From the NCBI GenBank assembly GCA_013285645.1, contig JABDHJ010000009.1:1-64000 (forward strand): a DNA stretch of 64,000 nucleotides. The letters run 5' to 3'. Origin of the DNA: Verrucomicrobiota bacterium. Lineage in GTDB: Bacteria; Verrucomicrobiota; Verrucomicrobiia; Methylacidiphilales; UBA1321. The notes beneath the pieces were generated by a model. It worked only from the letters and a program-made list of their open reading frames with translations, had not been told where the DNA came from and did not search any database. The position numbers were made by a program, and so were the translations under genes. Positions 19,401-26,319 of this stretch are shown piece by piece (the stretch's first letter is position 1; every line of letters starts with the position of its first letter).

Positions 19401-20459
19401 CGCCTGATCCCCCGGGGCGGCCTGAAGAAAGCCGGTTGAGGGGGCGTTGGTTAACGAAGGATAGTTCGTGCCCAGATAGCCGACGTAATTGGCGGTCGAG
19501 TTCCACGTGCTGGCGTTGCGCCAGGTAACGAATTGATCGACTTGCGTTGGGGTCAAGCCCAGTTGCGTAAGGTCGGCAAAGCCCTGATTTCCCTTGCGGC
19601 CCACATCGGTGGGATCGCCACTGAAGGTGGTGGGCGAATATCCCGCCGCCGCGACATCGAGCAGCCCGCCCTCGTCATAGACGGTGTACGCGTATCGTCC
19701 CACCACGTAATTGGAATTGGTTGAGGCGGAGTTCGCCAGGACTGACATGGCGATTGCCGGAGTGGCATTCGTCAAGGGGCCTTGTCGAGTCATGTAAACC
19801 CATTGGGGTAGAGCGGCCACGGGTAAAGTGGTGTTGGTACCAAAGTCTGGTTTTGTCCAAAGGCTGTTCGCGATGAAGTGTCCGTTGAATGATGGTTGAG
19901 TCGTGGGAATCGATGTGCCCGAGCTGGGATCAATAGAGGCTCGGCTCGGGCCTTGGGTGGAATTGTAAGCGGTGGTTGCAGGCCAGAGGGGAGTGGTGCC
20001 TGAACTCCACTTGACCAGATTGGGAGGAAAAGAACCTGTGGTCAGGGAACCACTTGTCGTCATCCGGTAAGGCAACATGGTGCTATTGGTTGTGGGCTGG
20101 TAAATGGGCACGCTTGACCCCGTAGGATCGGGTAGCTGTGTCGATCCGTTTTGAATTTCCGCGATGAAATCGCCTTTGACATAATCAAGCGCACTCAGGG
20201 CAAGGATGTTGGCCCGTGCCTGCCCGGCGCTGGAATACGAGATGTTCCGGTTGACCATGGCCATGTTGAAGTAGGCCAGGACGATAATACTGACAAGAGC
20301 AACCGCGAAAAGTACTACAATCAAGGCAACGCCATCAGCGCCGTTTTTACGCTTGGTGTTAATGGAAAATAGGGAGGGAGGTAACATGACTCTCATCACG
20401 GGGCGGGGAAATAAACCGGAGGGGAGCATCCCTTTAGCCTTGTGATAATAAATCTGCAT
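16485..20459 (-). CDS. Verru_Chthon cassette protein A, stand-alone copy (GspK/PilX-like)
   Basis: This is a 1324-residue protein whose N-terminal hydrophobic helix (about residues 43-63, G-V-A-L-I-V-V-L-F-A-V-A-L) resembles the pseudopilin GspK and lacks Glu at position 5, as GspK does. It shares many blocks with the cassette A protein at 35662-39144: V-Y-D-E-G-G-L, R-K-G-x-x-G, A-P-G-D-x-A-F-x-S-R-Q-D-L, G-A-N-I-I-D-Q-Y, R-P-F-R-S-V-x-E, N-S-A-D-x-G-L-L-D, R-T-W-x-L-x-I-D-V-V-A-Q and Y-W-L-H-V-x-I-D-R. Cassette genes D, B and C are missing here. ATGs at residues 11, 22 and 25 are alternative starts and would give a more usual short basic leader. Function is unknown; a pseudopilus tip role is inferred. 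Confidence 0.85.
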   Translation of the reverse strand: MQIYYHKAKGMLPSGLFPRPVMRVMLPPSLFSINTKRKNGADGVALIVVLFAVALVSIIVLAYFNMAMVNRNISYSSAGQARANILALSALDYVKGDFIAEIQNGSTQLPDPTGSSVPIYQPTTNSTMLPYRMTTSGSLTTGSFPPNLVKWSSGTTPLWPATTAYNSTQGPSRASIDPSSGTSIPTTQPSFNGHFIANSLWTKPDFGTNTTLPVAALPQWVYMTRQGPLTNATPAIAMSVLANSASTNSNYVVGRYAYTVYDEGGLLDVAAAGYSPTTFSGDPTDVGRKGNQGFADLTQLGLTPTQVDQFVTWRNASTWNSTANYVGYLGTNYPSLTNAPSTGFLQAAPGDQAFVSRQDLINYWTTELGVSENVLPYLTTFSREKNAPSWGPEHNANDPASPTYWSGTNVTIDPINNPVAAAATLSYAYHDNQNSTNVASIPTQLVYNRFLPNVRATTSFSRLSGETAVVGEPLVKNRFDLNKLALITYAGVLSTDTASQKAIYNYFGLVPNYSSTGAFSCWTYNHTSLLPPTPAANGSLFTDAKQIMTLDQVANAINASGTVTGREPDFFELLQAVILQGSMGLASGDPTHAADNTSSGSGGEFYRVCEGVAASFPYEAPLARGDIDSSSTHLSLVYALEKYQVIQIGANIIDQYDTDNFPTDIILNGEHMYGVENLPYMNAIGDTVLRPAPGTISSPPDATFNDPNQQYLQHWLTFSLWNPHQNATLPPSTGPTKIRIAITSGEEYPNNNHLNAYSSTGAYKGRIFEPEITSGSVTPTITHATPTSVDGPAWIGINLNNYANHFSEPTAIDPDPTRSFTKDNDNQSTSNMNDTFGIISSSRGWQRAGIYMGWSKSPDNPYKVPLCASLPGYSNWATSQLGIPALGTDLPGLATINPFIIELQYEDPASPGPSHWHTYQVFRGAVPSRESGSGDAFMEPNDPAWNSWTAVPPNNYNATTNPSGYQNPSALSVTGLITGPGPLQANQEYWVNNFLDPRTPRLNMQVIHTPATAGQQLGVNLGSSTQINPGADAGNPPYGHFPKSTIGKSNKDSPNTWANNLGTDPSFYLDRDFIRRVGDAAGWAGASPLATGAQAERPIHLDRPFRSVAELGYIFRDDAWKSLNMISANSADSGLLDVFYIGARPDTTSKNLPPPDMIAGKMNINSAALNSASANSTVSPPLQTLLSAGLRDYLLTDPTTINTSISVADAATLASSIVTYVKANGPLINIGDLPSLFPQDITVSSANPGLKGQREALIRALADSSDTRTWSLMIDVVAQSGKLTSTATSLNNFTVEGEKHYWLHVAIDRFTGEIVDQQLEPVWE

Positions 20460-20570
20460 ACTGCGCCGCTTGATTCGAACAGTTAATTATTATCACGTTT
20501 ATCGCCGCGTTGGAAATTCGATGGGTGGCTTGCGCCTTCGGGAGTCGCTGAATGAAAGTAAAGTAGCTAT

Positions 20571-20582
20571 TGCTTCGAAGCA
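20571..20582. promoter_or_regulatory. Candidate operator, perfect module 1 palindrome
   Basis: TGCTTCGAAGCA is a perfect 12-base palindrome in the 249-base region between the divergent orphan cassette A gene (start 20459) and the Gfo/Idh gene (start 20709). It matches 8209-8220 and 8074-8085 with one mismatch each. Nothing else notable is seen in 20460-20708. Confidence 0.45.
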
Positions 20583-20708
20583 CTGTATAGGATGAAATTT
20601 ATTTTGTAAAGGCATAGTTTTCAGAGCTGCATACGGTCATAATGCAGTGGGATAAGGAGAGTTAAAGCGTGACAAGTTTAAGAAATAAAGCATACTGCTT
20701 GGAATCAG

Positions 20709-21746
20709 ATGAACGCTTCACCGGTCAATCGCCCACTGGCACTGGCTATAGTCGGCTTGTCCTTTGGAAAGTACGTTCTCGGGTGCTTGCAATCTTCACC
20801 TGCATCAAATCTTTTTAAATTGGTTGCTGTTGGCGATTTGAGGGAAAAATTGGCCGAAGAAACCGCAGATGAATATGGCGTAAAGGCCTATTCGTCGATT
20901 CAAGAGGTGCTGGAGGATGACTCCATACAAGTTGTCGGGCTTTATACGCAACCGTATGGAAGGGCAAAATTATTGCGGGAGATCATTCGGTCGGGCAAGG
21001 ATGTCATGACCACCAAGCCTTTCGAATTGGATTCAGAAGAAGCCGAGGATGTCCTGCGTGAAGCTCAAAGCTTGGGCCGGGTCGTGCATTTAAATTCTCC
21101 CAGCCCTGAGTCGACTCTGGATCTCTTACAAATTCAGACATGGGTTGATGAATTTGACTTGGGGCGCCTGGTCTCTGCGCGCGGAGAAGTATGGGCACCC
21201 TACCGCGAAAAAGCGGATGGCAGTTGGATGGACGATCCCATGCTTTGTCCGGGGGGCGCCATGATGCGTTTGGGAATATATCTCATTAACGACATTATTC
21301 AGATGGCGGGGACCGTCGAGCAGGTGAATTTGATTTCATCACGCATCCGCACCGGGCGCCCGACACCGGACAATGCGTTGCTGACGATGTCCTGCGCTTC
21401 GGGTTGCGTGGCATCGGTCTATGCGTCTTTTTGTGTGGATGACGGAGATCGTTATTCCAATGGGTTAATTTTGAACTACGAGCAGGGAACCATTTACCGG
21501 AATATCGGGCCGACGGATACACTACCCAAGTCTGAGAACGCAAATCTTTCGTTGGTGATGCGCGATGGCGAAACACGACAAATTAGAGCGGGAAATACCT
21601 TCAGCGAATATTCTGGAATCTATCAATGGGATAAATTTTATCGGGCCATTGTTAAGAAGGAAATAATTAGCGATAGTTACATCCACAAGATCGTGGAGGG
21701 GGTAAAAGTCTTGGAGGCCATGCGGGGCCTGGTGGTATCCGCTTAG
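20709..21746 (+). CDS. Gfo/Idh/MocA-family NAD(P)-dependent oxidoreductase
   Basis: This is a 345-residue protein with an N-terminal Rossmann fold: A-L-A-I-V-G-L-S-F-G-K-Y, a variant of the usual G-x-G-x-x-G, then L-V-A-V-G-D-L. M-T-T-K-P-F-E stands at the place of the E-K-P motif that carries the catalytic Lys. The C-terminal alpha/beta sheet domain has G-G-A-M-M-R-L-G-I-Y-L-I-N-D-I-I-Q, close to the family's 'G-G-x-x-x-D-x-G-x-H' block, but without the usual His. Members oxidise or reduce sugars, inositols and glycosides. It starts a plus-strand run with the symporter (72 bases later) and GH18 gene, which suggests work on an imported sugar. Confidence 0.85.
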   Translation: MNASPVNRPLALAIVGLSFGKYVLGCLQSSPASNLFKLVAVGDLREKLAEETADEYGVKAYSSIQEVLEDDSIQVVGLYTQPYGRAKLLREIIRSGKDVMTTKPFELDSEEAEDVLREAQSLGRVVHLNSPSPESTLDLLQIQTWVDEFDLGRLVSARGEVWAPYREKADGSWMDDPMLCPGGAMMRLGIYLINDIIQMAGTVEQVNLISSRIRTGRPTPDNALLTMSCASGCVASVYASFCVDDGDRYSNGLILNYEQGTIYRNIGPTDTLPKSENANLSLVMRDGETRQIRAGNTFSEYSGIYQWDKFYRAIVKKEIISDSYIHKIVEGVKVLEAMRGLVVSA

Positions 21747-21818
21747 CTGAGGGAACCTGCACCTAGTCTTGCTTGTGTGCGGTAGGCTCTCCATCAAGTA
21801 GTACGCTGGATAATCATC

Positions 21819-23804
21819 ATGCAGGTTATCGATTGGATTTTTTTCGCCCTTCCGTTGCTCATTGTTTTGGGCTTGGGAATATATGCCAATCAATATGTAA
21901 AAAGCGTGGCGGACTTCCTGTCCGGTGGGCGTTTAGCCGGACGATATTTGCTTGCCGTGTCCCGGGGAGAATTGCAGGCCGGGGCGGTCACTTTTGTCGC
22001 GGCATTTGAGGTTATTTCCAAATCGGGCCTGACCTTGACTTGGTGGAGCTGGATCAACAATCCCCTCTGGGTGATCATTGGTATTTCCGGCTTTGTCATC
22101 TACCGCTATCGCGAAACCAGGGCGATGACCCTCGCCCAGTTTTTCGAAATTCGGTACAGCAAATCGTTCCGGCTTTTTGCCGGAATCCTGGGATTCCTCG
22201 CGGGTGTTGCCAATTTTGGAATTGTTCCGGCCATCGGCGCCCAATTCTTCGTCTATTACCTGGGATTACCTACCAGCGTCAGTGTCTTGTCCCTATCTGT
22301 GCCAACGTTTGTTTTACTCATGGGATTATTTTTGTCGATAACCCTGACGATGACGTTAATGGGGGGGATCATCACATTGATGATTGCGGATTGTGTCGAG
22401 GGAATCATATCGCAGATCTTTTATCTCGTGATTATCTTTGCGCTGCTTTCGATGTTCAGTTGGTCCCAGATCGATCACGTTTTGGCCAACCGACCGCCGG
22501 GCCAGTCGATGATCAATCCGTTTCATTCCATGGGGTTGAAGGATTTCAACCTGAGCTACGTCCTGATGGGTATGTTTCTGAATCTATACGGAACGATGGC
22601 GTGGCAATCTCAAAGCGCCTATAATTCGGCTGCACTTACGGCTCATGAATCGCGCATGGCGGGCATCCTCGCGAGTTGGCGCGGCGCAGGCAAATTGGCC
22701 GTGGTGGTTCTCCTCTGTCTCTGCGGCATGACCTACTTGCAGCATCCCGACTTTGCCGTTCAGGCAGCTTCGGCCCATGCGGAAATTGCGCGAATCCATG
22801 ACCCGCAGACCCAGGAACAAATGCAGATACCCATTGCCCTTTCGCATCTGTTGCCTGCGGGAGTGAAAGGGGCTCTGTGTGCCATTCTGTTGATGGGCCT
22901 TTTTGGCGGAGACTCCTCCCATCTTCATTCGTGGGGCAGCATTTTCGTTCAGGATATTCTTGTGCCATTGCGCAAGAAGCCTTTTGGCCCGCGCCAGCAT
23001 ATTTTTATTCTCAGGCTATCGATCATCGGCGTGGCCCTTTTCGCGTTTCTCTTCGGCAGTTTATTTCGCCAGACGGAATACATCTATATGTGGTGGAGCG
23101 TGACCATGGCGATATTTGTTGGCGGTGCAGGCGCGGCCATTATCGGAGGACTCTATTGGAAAAAAGGGACCACGGCTGGCGCTTGGGCCGCGCTATTGAC
23201 CGGCTCGACACTTTCAGCCGGAGGCATTGTGGTGCGTCAGATTTATGGAGATCGGTTCCCTCTCAACGGAATAGAGGTCTCTTTTTGTGCAAGCCTCATT
23301 GCGGTTTTTCTCTATGCGGCTGTTTCACTATTGACGGCCAAGGAAGATTTCAACATGGACCGCATGTTGCATCGCGGAAAGTACGCCGCCATTAGGCCCC
23401 TCGTTGGCGACCAGACAGAGCAACCTGCAAAGAGAAAAGTAACCTGGGGAAAGTTAATTGGTTTGGATGATAACTTTACCCAAGGGGACACGTGGATAGC
23501 CGGTAGTCTCTTTGCCTGGAACATGCTCTGGTTCGTCGTATTTGTCGTGGGCAGTGTGTGGAATCTGATCGCACCGTGGCCGGATTCGGCCTGGTCACTT
23601 TTTTGGCATGTCGCGGCGATCGGACTCCCGGTTTTTATCTCGGTCGTCACGGCCATTTGGTTCACATGGGGAGGAGTACGCGATATTCGCGCGCTCTTCA
23701 GTCATTTACGTCTTCAAAAAATCAATCACCTCGACGACGGCACCGTTGTTGGTCATCAGAACCTGGATGAACGCGGCGTCCTTGATTCGTCGGGCAAAAA
23801 TTAA
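21819..23804 (+). CDS. SSS-family sodium/solute symporter 1
   Basis: This is a 661-residue integral membrane protein with about 14-15 helices. It has the N-terminal SSS pattern Y-V-K-S-V-A-D-F-L-S-G-G-R-L-A-G-R-Y-L-L, then Y-R-x-R-E-T-R-A-M-T-L-A-Q-F-F-E-I-R-Y and, midway, G-L-F-G-G-D-S-S-H-L-H-S-W-G-S-I-F. SSS carriers use the Na+ gradient to import sugars, vitamins or organic acids. The same unusual blocks (G-G-D-x-x-H-L-H-S-W-G) recur in the paralogue at 30153-32198, so the two form a lineage-specific pair. The gene sits between Gfo/Idh and GH18 genes, and a mono- or oligosaccharide substrate is inferred. Confidence 0.93.
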   Translation: MQVIDWIFFALPLLIVLGLGIYANQYVKSVADFLSGGRLAGRYLLAVSRGELQAGAVTFVAAFEVISKSGLTLTWWSWINNPLWVIIGISGFVIYRYRETRAMTLAQFFEIRYSKSFRLFAGILGFLAGVANFGIVPAIGAQFFVYYLGLPTSVSVLSLSVPTFVLLMGLFLSITLTMTLMGGIITLMIADCVEGIISQIFYLVIIFALLSMFSWSQIDHVLANRPPGQSMINPFHSMGLKDFNLSYVLMGMFLNLYGTMAWQSQSAYNSAALTAHESRMAGILASWRGAGKLAVVVLLCLCGMTYLQHPDFAVQAASAHAEIARIHDPQTQEQMQIPIALSHLLPAGVKGALCAILLMGLFGGDSSHLHSWGSIFVQDILVPLRKKPFGPRQHIFILRLSIIGVALFAFLFGSLFRQTEYIYMWWSVTMAIFVGGAGAAIIGGLYWKKGTTAGAWAALLTGSTLSAGGIVVRQIYGDRFPLNGIEVSFCASLIAVFLYAAVSLLTAKEDFNMDRMLHRGKYAAIRPLVGDQTEQPAKRKVTWGKLIGLDDNFTQGDTWIAGSLFAWNMLWFVVFVVGSVWNLIAPWPDSAWSLFWHVAAIGLPVFISVVTAIWFTWGGVRDIRALFSHLRLQKINHLDDGTVVGHQNLDERGVLDSSGKN

Positions 23805-23834
23805 ATACGTCCGAGACGTTTACGGTCCGCCATT

Positions 23835-24971
23835 ATGAAATTTGTCCTATGTGTCTGGTTGCTTTTGCCATTCCTGCTCAACGACGTGGTAGCTTTGCCG
23901 GAAGAGAACAAAGCGGAGCCCTCGGTAGTTGTCGGCTACTATCCTTCCTGGACTAGCCAGCTGCCGGTCAGTCAGATCAATTTTGGTCAGTTTACCCATC
24001 TGATCCATGCGTTCGTCACCATCCAAAATAATACGCTGCACACGTCGGGAAATCTCCCCAGTCGCGCGCTCACTCAGGGTGCGCATGCCGCCGGCGTTAA
24101 AGTTCTACTCGGCTTTGGCGGCGCGGATAGCGGTCCGGAACTTTCCGCGATGACGCGAAATCCAGCGACGGAAGAAGCATGCGTTGATGGGGTGGCCAAG
24201 CTGGTTGCAGATAACGGCTACGATGGTATCGATATCGACTGGGAATTCCCAACGTCGGCAGACATGAAGAATGTCGTTTCGTTTGTCGAGCAGCTTGGGC
24301 AGGCCCTTCGAAAGACAAATCCAGCTGCACTTGTCACCATGCCGTTGCCGAACGACAACTACTACGGACAGTACTTCGATGGACCGCAGTTGGCTCGGGT
24401 GATCGATTTCGGCTTGATCATGACCTACAATGCGCACGGACCATGGAAGATAGATGGCCAGCATTATTGTCACGCAGGATTCGATTCGCCGCTCTATGAG
24501 ACCGATGCCGATCCGGTTGACGGCGGCCAATATTCTTATCAAAAATCGATCGATTACTGGCGAGGAAAAGGATTCGCGAACAAGCAACTGGTGGTCGGGA
24601 TTCATCTTTCCGGACATGGTTTCATGGTCAAGAAGTGGGGTGAAACTCCGCTTGAGGCATCGGTGCACGGGGATGTCGAGTACCGTTCCATCAAGACACT
24701 TATTGACGAGGGATGGCAACGGCAATGGGACAAGCAGGCAGAAGTGCCCTGGCTTGTAAGCCCGCCGGGTTTACCTTTGGAACTAATCACCTATGATGAT
24801 CCGGAATCCGTCGAGTTGAAAGGAGCATGGGCGCGAAACGCCGGTCTTCGTGGCATTTTCTTCTGGGAGATTTCCGAGGACTTTATCCAGGGACACAACG
24901 AATTGGTGGAAGCAGCCAGGAAAGACTTCGGACAGCCACTAAGCAGTGCGGCCTTGCAACGCCGCCGTTAA
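23835..24971 (+). CDS. Secreted glycoside hydrolase family 18 (chitinase-like)
   Basis: This is a 378-residue protein with a signal peptide (about residues 1-20) and the GH18 TIM-barrel layout. V-V-G-Y-Y-P-S-W forms strand 1, K-V-L-L-G-F-G-G forms the strand 3 motif, and Y-D-G-I-D-I-D-W-E-F-P holds the D-x-x-D-x-D-x-E catalytic motif (Asp130, Asp133, Asp135, acid Glu137). M-T-Y-N-A-H-G-P-W follows, and the C-terminus has F-W-E-I-S-E-D. GH18 enzymes use the substrate N-acetyl group as nucleophile, so chitin, chitooligosaccharides or another GlcNAc glycan is expected. No chitin-binding domain is present. The start is 30 bases after the symporter stop, which suggests co-transcription. Confidence 0.93.
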   Translation: MKFVLCVWLLLPFLLNDVVALPEENKAEPSVVVGYYPSWTSQLPVSQINFGQFTHLIHAFVTIQNNTLHTSGNLPSRALTQGAHAAGVKVLLGFGGADSGPELSAMTRNPATEEACVDGVAKLVADNGYDGIDIDWEFPTSADMKNVVSFVEQLGQALRKTNPAALVTMPLPNDNYYGQYFDGPQLARVIDFGLIMTYNAHGPWKIDGQHYCHAGFDSPLYETDADPVDGGQYSYQKSIDYWRGKGFANKQLVVGIHLSGHGFMVKKWGETPLEASVHGDVEYRSIKTLIDEGWQRQWDKQAEVPWLVSPPGLPLELITYDDPESVELKGAWARNAGLRGIFFWEISEDFIQGHNELVEAARKDFGQPLSSAALQRRR

Positions 24972-25046
24972 CGTATGCGGTCACGAGTTGAGAAGGTGCG
25001 CGCTTGCTTCCTCATCACAAAGTCTATCTCGTGCATGACAGGAAGA

Positions 25047-26147
25047 TCAGATTTTGGCTGGAAGCACTGGGACGAAAACATAAGTCGGGTCCTGCCGCTG
25101 TCGTCGCATGATGGGCAGCAGTTCTTTCCAAGTGGCGCGGAGACCGTGGGGAGCGGGAGGAAGGTCATGCTCGATCGCCTTACGCAATTGAGGAAGATTG
25201 TAAAAGGGGACGGCGGGAAACATGTGATGCTCCACATGATATTGCATGTTCCAGTAAAGGAATGCGGGGAGCCAACCACAGGTGTAGGTACGGCAGCAAA
25301 GACGAAAATCGGAGACATTCGGCGTGAGTCCGACATGCTGCGGCGCAGCGCATAGAAGCTGCAGCCATGAGCAGTACTGACAGCCGAAGGTGACAATAAC
25401 GATCAGAAACCAATGGCCCGTGACGATGAAAAGGGTGGCCAGGGCCAGATGGCCAAGCAGAACAATGATGGCCCAGTTGCGGTGGTTGCGACGAAGCTCT
25501 GTTTTGGTCTTAGGCAGGATTCTTTCCATCCAATCGGAGGTAAAGAACAGTGACTTGCTGCTGTCTCCGAAAGCGGCGTACACCCAGGTACGAAGGACTT
25601 TGAAGGGCATTAGCGGATCGACGGTGAGTGCCATCAGGACGAATTTGATTCCGTGCCAGTCCAGCCCCTGGGGCAAGACCACCTCTCCATCGTGCTCGGT
25701 GTGCACGGTGACTTGGTGGTGTTTCACATGGCTGACCCGATAGCTCACCGGGTCGAACCAAGCGAGGAAAGCATATATCGCCAGAAAAAAATCAGTCCAG
25801 AATTGAGTTTTAAACGGCGTCTTATGGCAAAGCTCATGGCCTGCGATACCGCCAAAAAAATTGGAGAAAGTCCCGTGGACAAATAACGCCAGCAGCAGCA
25901 ACGGAACGGCCCATGGCCAATTGGATGCATGAACGTTCAAGAAGGCCAGATAGGCGAGCGTTCCGGTGGCGGCAAAAAGCAGTAACTGTGGAATAACCTG
26001 GGCGAACGCCCGGGCGTCGCTCTTGCGCATAAGCGAACTCATGACCGCTTTATCGACTTTGGTCCGGTACCAGTTGATCTTGACGATCTCGTCCATGATG
26101 GAACTTTCATCAGCGGGATTTAGATCGACGCTTGAGGCTTTGTTCAT
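25047..26147 (-). CDS. Membrane fatty acid desaturase
   Basis: This is a 366-residue membrane enzyme with the three histidine boxes that bind the di-iron centre: H-E-L-C-H (104-108), H-x-x-H-H (140-144) and H-x-x-H-H (304-308, in Y-H-V-E-H-H-M-F-P). An extra Q-H-V-G-L precedes the third box. Hydrophobic helix pairs lie at about 50-70, 78-95, 115-135 and 225-260. Such enzymes introduce double bases into acyl chains, adjusting membrane fluidity, with O2 and ferredoxin or cytochrome b5. Some relatives are hydroxylases or act on carotenoids, so the exact substrate is open. It is convergent with the GH18 gene and divergent from the GH-A-like gene, with no sign of linkage to either module. Confidence 0.92.
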   Translation of the reverse strand: MNKASSVDLNPADESSIMDEIVKINWYRTKVDKAVMSSLMRKSDARAFAQVIPQLLLFAATGTLAYLAFLNVHASNWPWAVPLLLLALFVHGTFSNFFGGIAGHELCHKTPFKTQFWTDFFLAIYAFLAWFDPVSYRVSHVKHHQVTVHTEHDGEVVLPQGLDWHGIKFVLMALTVDPLMPFKVLRTWVYAAFGDSSKSLFFTSDWMERILPKTKTELRRNHRNWAIIVLLGHLALATLFIVTGHWFLIVIVTFGCQYCSWLQLLCAAPQHVGLTPNVSDFRLCCRTYTCGWLPAFLYWNMQYHVEHHMFPAVPFYNLPQLRKAIEHDLPPAPHGLRATWKELLPIMRRQRQDPTYVFVPVLPAKI

Positions 26148-26281
26148 GGGAATAGAGAAGTTTTATGTGTCAGTTGCCGTAAGATCGTTCAGGGACGAAG
26201 GTCTTGAAGCCGCACTGCCCCGACGTTGCGCCGTGTCCGGTTCTCAGTAGCAATACTTCGCGCAACTTTGAATCGCCTCAC

Positions 26282-26301
26282 GTGTTCATATGTTTTATAT
26301 G
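26282..26301 (-). promoter_or_regulatory. Candidate module 2 operator before the GH-A-like gene
   Basis: Read on the minus strand this is CATATAAAACATATGAACAC, matching the exact 20-base repeat of 32298-32317 at 16 of 20 positions. It keeps the internal direct repeat (CATATAAA, then CATATGAA, 9 bases apart). It ends 18 bases before the preferred ATG 26320. Confidence 0.4.
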
Positions 26302-26319
26302 TATTTGGAGCAACTTTCA

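Noticed and set aside
26290-26319. Upstream in-frame ATG at 26290 as start of the GH-A-like gene
   Set aside because: It lies inside the candidate operator and lacks a ribosome-binding site, whereas ATG 26320 has GGAG at 26307-26310.
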